A stretch of DNA of 64,000 bases from Atrina japonica (GCA_030159075.1 BROG01001191.1:1-64000); one strand, 5' to 3'; positions 12,389 through 23,815 are shown, counted from the stretch's first letter. Numbers and translations: made by a program. Notes: a model not told the origin generated them from the letters alone.

Positions 12389-13085
12389 CTGCAAAAAGAG
12401 GATGAGAAGTATGAACAAATAGATTTAGGTACATGTAGATACTAAAACATTATCTGATCATCTCAACAGCACATATATTATTGTACTGGTTATTGAAACA
12501 TATACTCTCTGTCGTGTCTTGTGTACAGTATATCTCTGGAAATTAATTTTTATAATTTTATGCCTGCTGACAGTGCTGTATACTACATGTCAGGGGTTAA
12601 TAGACCCTTTTTGGGACAGGGTCCTGTACCTTTCCAATTGGGAATTTTAAGTCACAATGGGCCAAATTGGGACAAAAAGTAACTGTGGTCATTTAAGTCA
12701 TAAGAATAAAGTACAAAACTTCCAAGATTTATTTAGCTTCTCTCATTTAACTGACAACATCTGAAGACTTCAAATTAAGTGCAGTTCATACATCATGTAT
12801 GTCATTGTGTGTACTAAATTATCTTTTTTATTGTTTAATACTGCATGTGAATGACATGGTGAACATAACTGGGAAATGTTTTCTCAACATTGGGGAAAAA
12901 ATAGTAGATTTTGCATTGGGAATGGGTCCTTTTATGGGACCCGCATGTTGATGATTTTGATCCCTGCATGCATTCACAAATAATATAAATGCATATGTTC
13001 TGTACATGCTACTTTGGACATGTGAAATGCTACACCATTCTTACCTGTCTCTAATAATCTATTATTCTTACACAACTAAAATTGT

Positions 13086-13272
13086 ACAATGGAACCTGTC
13101 TTGAAAACTCACTCTCATGAAAGACCACCTGACGCCTGTCTTCTGAGACCACATTCTGGAAACCATTTGCTTAAATAATCCTTTAAATAAAACCTCTTTC
13201 AGAGACCACCTGTCTTGAGAGACCACATATCAGTGGCAGAAGGAGTGGTCTCTCAAAACAGGTTCCACTGTA
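13086..13272. mobile_element. 'Cttgagagaccac' MITE copy
   Basis: AATGGAACCTGTCTTGAAAA ... AAACAGGTTCCACTGTAT: inverted ends with internal GAGACCAC repeats. Same family at 18272, 23554, 41398, 41596, 57895 and 58784. Confidence 0.7.
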
Positions 13273-13335
13273 TCATTCAAGTTTCTAATACATGTATATC
13301 CACAAGAGATGTTTGTTACTTGCAAGTCTGCACAG

Positions 13336-13672
13336 GGTAAAAAGAAACCACAGAACGCAACTCGTATCACGAGTTCAAACGATTACCCCCCAACCAAAAG
13401 CCTAACGTCTGTCATTTTTAAAAGTCAAAATGTTTTAAATCAGTGCCATGTAGAGTTGATTGAACACCACAAAATGTATCTTATGGGGCATACCGTCATT
13501 TAAAATGAAAATGTAAGTAAAACAATAAATTAAACAAAAAATGAAAACAGCAGACCTTATTATTAATAATTGGGCGCTTGAAAGCAACTGCTCTGGCCCA
13601 TTTCATTTGGGGGGGGGGTATCGTTTGAACTCGTGAGACGAGTTGCGTTCTGTGGTTTCTCTTTTTTTAACC
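13336..13672. mobile_element. 337-bp MITE with about 57-bp terminal inverted repeats
   Basis: The left end (13336-13392) is repeated in reverse complement at 13608-13672. The TIR itself contains a short internal palindrome (CAACTCGTnnCACGAGTT). The interior holds no ORF of note. It lies in the 5' intron of the coiled-coil gene, close to the shared promoter. Confidence 0.8.
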
Positions 13673-13690
13673 ACAATTAAATGTACTTAC

Positions 13691-13800
13691 TCAAGTAAGA
13701 GAATTAAGTTAAACGAATTTTTATTCGTCGCACTACATCATTAGAACTAATCAGTTAAATGAATGCCTGTTGTCGTCTACGGTTGAAATTCGTTTCTTCC
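13691..13800 (-). other. Probable non-coding first exon of the coiled-coil gene
   Basis: A good minus-strand donor, TTGA|GTAAGTAC, lies at 13691/13690. The coding exon at 12388 starts with an acceptor before its ATG, so an upstream UTR exon is required. The 5' end is a guess, set by the CCAAT box at 13836-13840. Confidence 0.4.
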
Positions 13801-14074
13801 CACTCTTTCGGGTATTTTTCTTATGCTGCTTTTTGATTGGTCGAAATGAATTGTAAAAATTGTGACACGTTGTTTGTGCCCGATCATGATAATTTCATAT
13901 ATTACTTTCATCTTATGCAAAGCAAAAGAAACAAATCAATAAAGTTAAGGTAAAGTTATCTGAAAAAGTTTAATTAAAAAGAAAATGATGGACAATTATC
14001 AAATATTTAATATTATAATGAAAATGATATTTTTCGGGTTCAATAAGCATGACCTACTTTATCTATACATAACT
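13801..14074. promoter_or_regulatory. Putative bidirectional promoter between the coiled-coil gene and TMEM17
   Basis: This interval separates two divergent genes. ATTGG at 13836-13840 is a CCAAT box read toward the minus-strand gene, within about 50 bp of its inferred first exon, a usual NF-Y position. I saw no clear TATA box and no convincing RFX X-box for the ciliary gene. Transcription start sites are not visible from sequence. Confidence 0.35.
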
Positions 14075-14177
14075 ATGGAAGCTACACTGAGGAGAACAGT
14101 CACCTCAGTGACTGATGCTCTATTTCCAGTGTCTAAATCCGCTCAGGATCCGCAAAAACATAATATCTTAAAAGCTG
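14075..14177 (+). CDS. TMEM17: TMEM17 exon 1
   Basis: Codes for the soluble N-terminus (residues 1-34 and the first base of Gly35). Donor CTG|GTACGT. The N-terminus is poorly conserved in the family, so the start rests on length and frame. Confidence 0.85.
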
Positions 14178-17100
14178 GTACGTTTATTGTGATAAAAAAT
14201 GATGTGAGCTTTGCATTTAGAAATCTGTCTTTATCGTATGTATTTTTATTGACTGGATAACATGTCCAGACACAGTCACAGATGTCAGCTTGTTTCATTT
14301 CTTGTGTACCTTGAATAATTAAAATGGGTTTACCCATTATTTTAAAATCTAAGCTACAGAATGAATATACAAAATTTACCATATTAATTTCAATTTACAA
14401 TTTCTGTTAATAGTTATTAAATCACAATAAATGTAGTGTAATGTAATTGATAGTCAGTATTTCAAATAAAAAATGTGAACGAATGACAGAATGTCAAATT
14501 ATGACAAAACACAAATATTATGAATTATGGCAATGCAAAGCAAGCGCAGCTCCTTATTTTACTATTGCAGGAAATAGCATTCATCGGAAGCATCCAATCT
14601 CACAAGAGCAATACCTGTCCCATAAAATGATGTCACAGTTTAATTGTGAAGTCAAATATTTAGAACCTACTCATATTTGGCAAAAATTTTACTAGAACCT
14701 AAATGTTTGATTTGAATACATTTTTCTGAATAGTGACAAGTGAAGTGCCTGTTTGATTATTTAGATATTGATGTTTAAAATTTGACAAAGGTTTTTGGAT
14801 CATAGTGATCGTACATATGTTGTTAATACGATCTAAACTAAAGAGGAATTAAATGGGTAATGACTGTTGGCATGGCAGTAATGTTGGTTATGACCGATAT
14901 GCACATGACAGTCATGTGAGTTGAAATTGCTATCTGTATGGCGTAAAGCAAATCGGGCAAAAAGTCCAAAAATGACCATATTCAGTTGGACCCCTCCACC
15001 TTCAAGAAAATGCAAGAACAACACACTATGTCTTGTGGCTTGCTCTTTCGTGTCATTCACATGCATGTTCTCACCCTTTTTCAGAGACTTTCCTAGACTG
15101 ACTCAGGTCCAGTACAGGATTATGCAAAAATTACATTTTGAAATTCAAAATGAAAAATAGATGTCTAAAATAAAGTGTTTCTATTTTAGTAAAAATGTCA
15201 CATTTTTTACCAGAATTTTTTAGGTAGGAAAATACCTGTTTTTATCATATATAATGCATTTTAAATCTGAACTAAATAAATCTAAGAGGACAAATATACA
15301 ATACCATTGTGACAGCAGTACATCATCACTATATGAAGTGGTTGTCTAATGACTATTATTTTCTCCCATTGTTCACATATTTTTCCTTTATTTTAACGTG
15401 GAATGATTTCCTTGTCAACCTCTAGGGTATTGACAAACTACACGTGCTATGATGTCACAATACAATTTATGATGTATGGTGTCTGTGGCATCTAGAATGC
15501 AGTGCATACCCAGTAATGTCAGATTTTATTTGTGAAGATCTACATATAAAAGCCTACATGTTTAAAACATGGGAGAAAAATAACAATTAACCTTGAGGGT
15601 ATGACAAAGGAATCACAATCCTTGGGATAAGATTATTGAATGACAAACCCTTGGCAAGCCTTGGGTTTGTCATTCAAGAACCTTAGTTACCCTTAGATTG
15701 AGATTCCTTTGTCATACCCTCAAGGTAAAGGTAGATTCTATCAATCAATTTTGCTGTGCATTGAATAGTATTGCTTACCAGTGTGAATGTCCTGCGGATT
15801 TGCACGGTGACGCACACGGTCGTCTTGCCAATAGCCTCAGCCAAAATAATAAAAGTATGAAACTTGGTCATTTAACATTGAACCATTATCCATGAGTGGG
15901 AGAAATGCATTCTTGTCCCAGCTGTGTCAGTACAAGAGATGAATACTCTCCTTCAAATGAATGAAGAATGATTAAAAATTTAAAAGTACTTTTAACAGAA
16001 TCGGTGAAATAAAAGTGTGGAAAAGAAAATATTTGTTGTGAGAAATAATTTGTAATCATTTACAGAAAATATATTCATTTATTTCCTTTGTTGTTCACCC
16101 ATATGAAAAAAAAACCTAAATCCTATAGACCATATACATGTAGTGTATGTAAGCCCTCAGGATCAAAGATTGCTGGGATGTAATATTGTTTTTTTGTTTT
16201 TTTTGTTCATCTAAATTTTTTTGATTGGCTAATAAAGATCTAGGGTGAGTTTGATCATTGCTGTTGTCCGATTTATGTAAGATGGCGGGGCGGTGTAACC
16301 TTTTGATTATCATACTGGTGATTCTACTCACTTTTTGGTTATGACAAGCTGCACGGGAAAAACGTTTTATTCCTCACTGGATACTCTCCTATGTACGATG
16401 ACAAGTAGGAATGATCACTCTAGTCAGTGTAATTTTAATGTTATCCTTTATTACCTCAAATTTAAACTTGTCCAGGTCAAGAGAGGGTTCACAAGACTCC
16501 ACCCCGCAGGTTATATGGATTTTACTATAGGATTCTGCAATATTTGCCCGAGTTATGGAACTTTGATTTCACTTGGAGGAATGGTTTTTATCAAACACAT
16601 CTTGTTAAAAAAATTATTTGTCTTTTGGTTTTTTTTTTTTAAATAAAATCTTTGTAAATTCTACAGAGAAACTGATTTTATTTTACATATAATCGCTTAT
16701 TTAAGATATGTTCATTCATTTATTTATTCCTCTATCTACAGATTCTACAAATGGACTGTGTCAGCAATTGACATTGTTTGGCATCTTTTCAACAGATTTA
16801 TGTTCAGACTTTTACAAAAAATACTTATGATACAAATTGGTGGTTTATAAAATCTTGACAATTACATTTTAAGCAATGTACAGTAGAATTCACTTAAGGA
16901 AACCAAACAATAGATCACATTGCCTAGTATGCCAACTTTTTAGCAATATCTTTTATTTAAATTTTTTTGGATTCAACCTAATTTAAATATACATGTATAT
17001 TTTTTTTCAGGTAATGAGTATGTCACAAACTTGCCCCTACAGATGGCTCTATACTTCAATGTTTTCTTTGCTCCATTTTGGCTGACTTCAACCATTGTAA

Positions 17101-19236
17101 TTTTTCAAGTAAAGGTGAGATTTTGTCTTCAAACTATGGTAACTTAAATTTGCCAACATCTTCTATTATGAATTTATTATTTACAATACATACACACTGT
17201 ATACAAATGAGTTCTTACAGGTTGTTATGTGACAATTACATCTTTTAAAAATGTAAACAAAAATATAAACTACTCAGGTTGTTAAAAACATTGATGAAAT
17301 CAAGTCACCTGCTAATTGCAATGTCTGACATTTTTAAATAATTTGGTGTAAAATGTAACATGAAACTTGTTAACTCATTTACCCCTAATGACATATTTGG
17401 ACTGGTCTTAATCATTGATTTACAGAAGAGTCCAATCAGTCCATTGTTTTTTCTGGGTTTGATGAGTTAAAGAGTAAGAAAGATTTTACTGATTGACACA
17501 TCTGGGATGAGGGTGCTGTTGCACACGTCCTGTTCCTCTCCCACTTTGTCTGTTTCTCAGAGTAAACTGAAGAATGAAATATTATGACGAGTTTTCTTTT
17601 TCTACATTTTCCTTAAAGTACTGTATACAGGGAAATTTTCGCCCCCGTTTTATTTTCACCCCTTTCGCCCTCATAGTCAGTGGGCAAATTAAAATCTGGG
17701 CGAATTCAAAATGGTAAATTCATCTACATGTATTTTTAATAATAAAAGTCTGGGCGAATTTAAAACGGGGCGAAACCGTTTGCAAGTGTATTAGAGCGAA
17801 AATAACACGGGGCAAAAATAACCCTATATACAGTATTGTTTCTTGACCAAAAGAATAATGTTAATTTATGATAAGACCGTATTTATTATATTTACGGTAA
17901 TATAATGTCTAGATGCTGGTTGTTTAATGCATTAATAATTATTTTATTTTCTTACAGTTTCAATACCTCACCATCTTGTATACCATCATTCTCTTAGCCA
18001 TATACATTGTCTACACAATTATTGAAATAATAAGGCTGTACCTTGGCTTTTTGGGAAACTTGACAGAAAGGGTAAGTTCTATTTCTAATTCAAGTTTAAA
18101 TCAGTACATTTCTTAATGTTATAAATTTGTAACATTGTGTCCTTCTCCATTACTAATACGCATATCAAAATGACACACACACACACATATACACATGCAT
18201 AGGCACACACGCACCTACACAGTACGTACATTCACACACTCACACACACAGAAATAATACCCGAGATAGCTGGTACAGAGAAACCGGTCTTGAGAGACCA
18301 GCCCATCTGCAACCAAAATGTGGTCTCAAAAGACAGGTGGTCTCTCAAAAGAGGATTTATTCAAAGGATTATTTAACCCAGTGGTTTTCAGTATGCTGTC
18401 ACAGAAGACATGTGGTCTTTTATGACAGTGGTTCTCAAGACAGGTTCCACTGAACAATTGTACAATTGATTATCACTGATATTTTTAGTGGACTGTGTAG
18501 ACCAATCTGGGATCAAGCCAGATTTTCAGAGGTGACTTTTCATCTCCTGTCAGCATTGACCTCTTCCCACCTACCATGTATGTCTACATTGTAGATGGAG
18601 GTAATAGGTTCTAGATTGTGTAGTTTGATCCCACTGTCAGGTTTACATGTGTAGTGGCATTAGCCAATGAAAACATTCACCACAATGAAGTCAAGAAGAA
18701 TACAAATTTATATAGGCTACTCAACATCTCTCCCTGCCTCAAAATGGGATTATGTCAGGTTGATCAAGTTCATGGATGGCCAGGCTTCCATGGACTTGAT
18801 CAACCTGACATATTCTTGTGGGTGGTCAGTAATAAACCTAATAACTGTTTTATTTTGTCAAGGACCATATATTCATGTCGGAAAAGTCTTCAATTGCACA
18901 AAAATAATATCCAACCAGCAGTCCACTGATATTTTTCAATTTGTTTCATTACAGGTACCCGAGTTGGCCGGTTCTTGGTTACTTACACTCTTGATTCAGC
19001 TGCCTCTCATTCTGTTGTTAGCATTTAATGACGAAGCACTCTTATTACCACTGGAGAGAGCTGTACATATTGTGGAGGCTATATTTGTCTTGTTTCAGGT
19101 CGTGTGTGGTTATTTTGCTATCAGAAACATGGTGAATTATCAAGTGACTAAATTTCATTTACGACAATTTACGGATTTGGAGGATTTGCCTAATCAAGAT
19201 TATTGGAATAACGACAAGTATGAATCGTACACGTAG
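14075..19236 (+). CDS. TMEM17: Transmembrane protein 17, ciliary transition-zone protein (4 exons, 200 aa)
   Basis: Exons are 14075-14177, 17011-17114, 17958-18071 and 18955-19236. All introns are GT-AG and the phases close, giving 200 residues plus TAG; the vertebrate protein is about the same length. TMEM17 is known as a membrane component of the MKS/B9 transition-zone complex that gates ciliary membrane protein entry. Visible features: LPLQMALYFNVFFAPFW (42-58) opens TM1; TM2 is about 72-95 with the family-typical IRLYLGFLGNLTE at its end; VPELAGSWLLTLLIQLPLIL (108-127) is TM3; TM4 is about 143-165, ending at the family-typical RNMVN. The cytosolic tail is acidic. The reading frame is open upstream to ATGs at 13985 and 13988, but the ATG at 14075 gives the family-like N-terminus. 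It is divergent from the coiled-coil gene. Identification is confident from the TM1-TM3 signature. Confidence 0.95.
15591..15725. mobile_element. Fold-back MITE, 135 bp
   Basis: CCTTGAGGGTATGACAAAGG at the left end recurs inverted at the right end (CCTTTGTCATACCCTCAAGG). Internal arms with AATGACAAACCC also pair. It lies in TMEM17 intron 1. Confidence 0.85.
17011..17114 (+). CDS. TMEM17: TMEM17 exon 2
   Basis: Acceptor TTTTTTTCAG, donor AAG|GTGAGA. Residues 35-69, including TM1. Confidence 0.93.
17370..17470. mobile_element. 90-bp MITE family copy
   Basis: TTAACTCATTTACCCCTAA to GATGAGTTAA; carries an extra short duplication (AGTCCA twice). TMEM17 intron 2. Confidence 0.7.
17619..17835. mobile_element. 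MITE with TACTGTATACAGGG ends
   Basis: The ends are inverted copies, with GGGCGAAAAT-type subterminal repeats on both sides. About 217 bp, TMEM17 intron 2. Confidence 0.7.
17958..18071 (+). CDS. TMEM17: TMEM17 exon 3
   Basis: Acceptor TTTCTTACAG, donor AGG|GTAAGT. 38 codons, residues 70-107, covering TM2 and the RLYLG motif. Confidence 0.93.
18173..18250. repeat. (AC)n-rich microsatellite
   Basis: Interrupted CACACA runs, TMEM17 intron 3. Confidence 0.85.
18272..18456. mobile_element. 'Cttgagagaccac' MITE copy in TMEM17 intron 3
   Basis: GTACAGAGAAACCGGTCTTG ... CAAGACAGGTTCCACTGA. Confidence 0.65.
18751..18812. repeat. 26-bp-arm hairpin in TMEM17 intron 3
   Basis: TATGTCAGGTTGATCAAGT... 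is repeated in reverse complement after a loop of about 10 nt, with one or two mismatches. About 140 nt upstream of exon 4. Confidence 0.85.
18955..19236 (+). CDS. TMEM17: TMEM17 exon 4 (terminal)
   Basis: Acceptor TTTCATTACAG. Residues 108-200 with TM3, TM4 and the tail, then TAG at 19234-19236. Confidence 0.95.
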   Translation, partial: VPELAGSWLLTLLIQLPLILLLAFNDEALLLPLERAVHIVEAIFVLFQVVCGYFAIRNMVNYQVTKFHLRQFTDLEDLPNQDYWNNDKYESYT

Positions 19237-19479
19237 TGAAAATCTCGGCGACATATTTTGTAATTTTAATCCACAGACTTTGTACATTGTAAATATAGCA
19301 TTTATACTGGTCTTTACAAGTGTATATATTGATGTAAATAAAAATGGTCCTGGGATTTGTTATATGCAAAGCAAAAACCAGTTCCATGTTCATTTGAATT
19401 TTGTACTTACGTATGTGAATAGTTTTTGTAGAAAATGAAAATTATTTATAAAACTGATATTTATATTGTAAATTTATCA

Positions 19480-19485
19480 AATAAA
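19480..19485 (+). terminator. TMEM17: TMEM17 polyadenylation signal
   Basis: AATAAA about 245 nt after the TMEM17 stop codon; the first canonical signal with a plausible 3' UTR length. An earlier AATAAA at about 19336 is also possible. Confidence 0.55.
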
Positions 19486-19848
19486 AGACTAGGATATAGA
19501 CGAAAACATTTTATGATTTATCTGTGTAACACATTGTAATATATTACCAGATACTTATGTTGAAGATCATCTGTGCTACTCTGTCCACTATGGCAAGTAT
19601 ATGTTTTGTCCATCAGTCCGTCCGTCAGTCCATCTGGCTATGGTTTTTGTTACAGTCTTGTAATATCTCACAGTTCGCTTAATTATGGTTTTGCAGGTAG
19701 GGGTCATGTATTGATTCATCACTGCTCAAAGAAAGTTTGTTTATATTTAATCCAAACCTCATGTTTTTCATATCTTATTAATCAAAATCTTTGACTGATA
19801 CATGATCAGTCACATAATCCAGATCTAATACTTGAGCTCATATTTATT

Positions 19849-20127
19849 CGTTTGTTTGTTTATTGTTATTTAACGTCCCACTCAAGAATATTTCACTCAT
19901 ATGGAGATGTCACCAAATGCAGGTGAAGGGCTTCAAATTTTGGCCTATGCTCAGCTTTTACGGCCATTGAGCAGTGAGGGTTCTTTAATGTGCTGACACC
20001 TACTGTGACATGGTACCTCCAGTTTTTATTGTCTCATCCGAGAGACAGGAAACCAACCTGCCGCTGGCGGGACTCGATCTCGCGATCCAGAGTCAAGCAT
20101 GCTATGGACTGACTCAGGCCGGCTCTG
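19849..20127 (-). mobile_element. SINE with GGGACGTTAAAC tail (full-length-like)
   Basis: On the minus strand: a tRNA-like head with GATCGAGTCCCGCC (B-box-like), then TTGGTTTCCTGTCTCTCGGA, CTGCTCAATGGCCGTAA, CCATATGAGTGAAATATTC, and the tail GAGTGGGACGTTAAATAAC with AAAC repeats. Further copies or parts at 9935-10170, 29690-29740, 30125-30310, 45898-46063 and 53690-53930. Confidence 0.75.
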
Positions 20128-21136
20128 TTTATTCGTATTACCTTGTCTCTCAATACAGAGTTACACAAATACATGTATTTCTGTTCTGCCAATGTTTTTT
20201 ACATCTTCCTCATATACATGTAAAATACATATGTATACCCAAATCTTAAAAACAAAATAAAAAATCAAGAAGAAAAGTTTTAGTTTCGAAAATAAATTTA
20301 ATTATGAAAAGCCTCATCAATCAAAAATGTTTGTATTACATCTGGTTAATTAAATTTAAATATGCTGCAGTTCAATTAATATTGAAAAGTTTTAATTATA
20401 ATTTGTTATGCAACAATTCTACAAAATATCACAAATCATATCATGCATATGGACGGTGGAATGTATTAATAAAACCCATAGTACTGCTCAAGTGTAAAAA
20501 TTACAGAAATTTCTGAATTATTAGAAGTAAAAAAATATTATCAAAATCATCTGTTGGTAATCTAAATAATAGTTTACAAAGGCAATAGAAAGAAAATAGA
20601 AATAAATAAATAAAAACCTGTATTTTAAGGTCATCTCTTTTTCCAGGACACTTATACATGTACATTTCCAATACTGTAAATGATTTAAATGATGAAATTC
20701 AGAAAATGAAAAATAGTGAACTAACAACTTGTCTCCTCTCATAATGAAGGCATATACAATGAATTAGAAGAGTTACATCCCCTTGCATTAATTTGTTCAC
20801 TTGTTATAAATTAAAACAAAATCTGTGTATTTTTACATAAATCAATCAAATCTTAAACAGTCATTTAAAATTCCTGAAAATGTAGTTAGACATATGGTAA
20901 ACTTTCATTAAAGATGGTGGTTAACATTCATAGGCCTACAAAATGTTGATAATTTCCTTTACTAATGGGTCTCTAATAATAAAGTTGGATCTAGTTGAGT
21001 GTCCTTGGGCAGAAACAATTTTTTTAACTATCAAATAGTGCAAGAACATGTTCTCATTAGATCTCGCCCAATCAACGAGAACACGATGGATAAAAAATCA
21101 AGTCAAACCTGTGGATTTGATTTGATTTTTTGTTTT

Positions 21137-21354
21137 ACGCCACACTCAACAATTTTTCAGTCATATGATGGCGTCCAGTTTTTATTGGTGGAGGAGAAAC
21201 CCCGGTTACCCGGGTAAAAACCACCGACCTTCCGCAAGAAAACTGGTAAACTTTCCCACTTAATTCGAAATGATCCTAGCGTGATTCGAACCTGAGGTGA
21301 GAGGCTGTATGATTTAAAGCGCAATGCTCTAACCACTCGGCCACGGAGGCCCCA
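21137..21354 (-). mobile_element. tRNA-derived SINE (best copy)
   Basis: Minus strand: GGCCTCCGTGGCCGAGTGG (A-box-like) with GGTTAGAGC, then GGTTCGAATCAC (B box), then a core with AACTGGACGCCATCATATG, ending GAGTGTGGCGTAAAAC. The two pol III boxes and clover-like spacing support tRNA ancestry. It is not a functional tRNA gene. Confidence 0.85.
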
Positions 21355-22532
21355 CTCAAACCTGTGGATGATCACAAAGCAATATTATTGTTTTTCTCAA
21401 TCCTGCTAAAAAGCTGGTGTGAAAATTTGTCCTGAGAACAGTGTTCCGAGTCATTGTGTAATCTTCGCATTTGGGTAAGCTTCCTTACTCGAGAACAGTG
21501 TTCTTGTGTGAAGAACATCTCACCCAATGACACTTAAATATGTGTTCAAAAGGTTTCAAGCACATGAAATTATTTTTGAAAGAAAACTTAGGTCTAACGG
21601 TACATTTTACATCTAGGATTCTCTCTTACATTTAATGCCCCTTTGCCTGCTCTAAGTGTACAATTGATACTGACCAGCTTAATGCTTTTATATACAATAC
21701 ACAAAAATCAAGATCTTTAATGTGAAACTATACAAAAATGTAATATTATGCAACAATCACTTAATCCACTGCAAGAAGAAAACAAAAACATAATGAAGAA
21801 ATAACAAGTCCATGCTGAGAGAGGGAGAGAGATGGGGGTATACTTATAGTAGGGAAGCACTATAACGAGAAACAGATAGGCAGAATCTGTTGAGCTCTAA
21901 ATATTTCTAAAATATAATGACTCCTGACATTTTGGATGTTTTCAAGTTGCTGCTCATTTGGTAGTGCATTCATTAACTAGAGCAAGACCTGGGTTTGACT
22001 ACCCATATATACCCCACTATCTACAATATAGACACAGTTAAGCCCATTTCAAATCTGAATTTTTATGAGAATTAAAAAAAGTCTGTACAGATACAGATAG
22101 CAGTTGCCCATGTCCTTGCCCTATGTACAAATCTTCTGACCTACAAGGGTCAAGTAAATTGCATTGTTAAGGCATATTAGAGCCCAAAGACACCAAATTT
22201 TCTCAATACTCAAGCTCAACAAACTTTTAATGATTTTAAGGTAAAACACCTAAAAGTTACACTGCAACTGATCAAGTTTGTAAATTGATGGCATATATTT
22301 GGGAATAATGATGAAAATTTGTGGTCATTTGAAGAGAACTTCATAAATATTGAAAAATTGTTTGAGTATGTACATGAACATACACTCAAATCTTGAGTAT
22401 ACCTGTACTCAACATACAATGTATTTATTCATTTTTACAGGAAAATCATAAGTGTGACCTATTTTTTATGTGAACAATGACAAATAATAATGTGTTTCCT
22501 GTTCAGTCAAATTAAGAATTTTTACAAACAAC

Positions 22533-22610
22533 TACAGTAAAACTTGCTTTAGTAACTACCTGTGTATAAAGACCACCTGGTCACAAAGACCGGTTTTTGC
22601 TGTCCCCAAT
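22533..22610. mobile_element. 'Gctttagtgaccacctg' MITE, left part (split)
   Basis: Continues at about 23132 (GTACCATTTTTTGTAGTCAC) after a 520-bp insertion. The intact relative at 50290-50469 reads CCCCAATAGTACCATTTGTG across the same point. Confidence 0.75.
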
Positions 22611-23131
22611 ACAGTAAAACTTGAATATAACGAACTCGGTTTTTACGAATTCATGCACATAACGAATCAATAAATAATCCCCAAGTGCACCTCTGTATAT
22701 TCTTACTTAAAAAACAATTTCATAAAGAATTTTATATAACTAATTTCTGCCTATATGAAACCAATTTTCATGTCCCTTTTTGTTGTCCCAAACAACGTCT
22801 TTTATAGTATTATAACGAAGTGATCAAAATCATTTAAACAAAAGTCAATTGTTGACTTTTTCACCAAGCATAAGTAGGCCCAATCTCCGATTAAATAAGT
22901 TGTGTAAATTAAAAGTAACAAAAAGTGTGCTTTATTTTACTTTGTAGGAAAGATCCTTTCTTTTTTCTTTCTAGGAAGGTTTCTGTTTAGACAGAATTTA
23001 AAGTGATTTTTGTTCTTAACAAATGCATTATAACCTTTTACCCTGATTCGCTATAACTATATAACAAACTGTCCTTATAACAAAATGAAAAATAAGGTCC
23101 CTTGAAATTTGTTATATGCGGGTTTTACAGT
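22611..23131. mobile_element. About 520-bp MITE with CAGTAAAACTTG ends, nested
   Basis: Left end ACAGTAAAACTTGAATATAA, right end GCGGGTTTTACAG, bounded by TA on both sides in a recognisable target. Same family, opposite orientation, at 40015-40620. Confidence 0.8.
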
Positions 23132-23553
23132 AGTACCATTTTTTGTAGTCACTGTAGTTTTCACAATGTAGTCAAAATAAAAGTATAAAAGTTGAGCTTG
23201 AGTATTGAGTAAGTTTGGTGACTTTAATCCCAGTACTTGCTCACTGTAATTAAGTATCAAGTCTATCCTTGATTGATTTAAGCAACTTGAAAATAACACA
23301 GGAAATAATAAAGCAAATCAATTCGTAAATTTTGTCACTAATTCTTCGTAAATAATGATGTATACATATACATACATGAAAAAAATAACTTTGGTATATT
23401 TCATTTGAAAAAAATTCAAAAATACTCATCTAACATTGATTAAAAATGAACAAGTGAATAAATAAATAAAAGAAAACCATTATCACTTGTAACTCAGTTA
23501 AAGAGCTTATTTTGCTTTAGTATATTCAACAACATAACAATTTCACTACAGTG

Positions 23554-23815
23554 ATACTTGCCTCAACATGTTAAAAGACTACTCATGAGAGGGCACCTGT
23601 CTTTTGAGACCACATTCCGAGAACCACTAAGTTAAATAATCTTTTTAAACAAAAATTTAACCCTTTCACCCCTTAATTTTTAAATGGTATACTCGTGACT
23701 ATAGATTAAGACCAATCTATATCAGTCTGTGGGTTTGAAAGGATTAGGGGACTATCCGTCTTTAGAGACTACATTTGAGTAACAGATTAGATGGTTTAGC
23801 AAGGCAGGTCCCACT
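23554..23815. repeat. 'Cttgagagaccac' MITE copy, with internal insert
   Basis: GCACCTGTCTTTTGAGACCA ... AAGGCAGGTCCCACTT, interrupted at about 23655-23745 by a diverged segment containing CTTTCACCCC. Confidence 0.5.

Noticed and set aside
13985..14074. Upstream in-frame ATGs before TMEM17
   Set aside because: They would add 30 hydrophobic, Ile/Phe-rich residues not seen in the family; the ATG at 14075 gives the usual length of about 200.
21290..21354. Possible functional tRNA gene (A and B boxes present)
   Set aside because: The sequence continues into a SINE core, several diverged copies exist, and acceptor-stem pairing is not kept.
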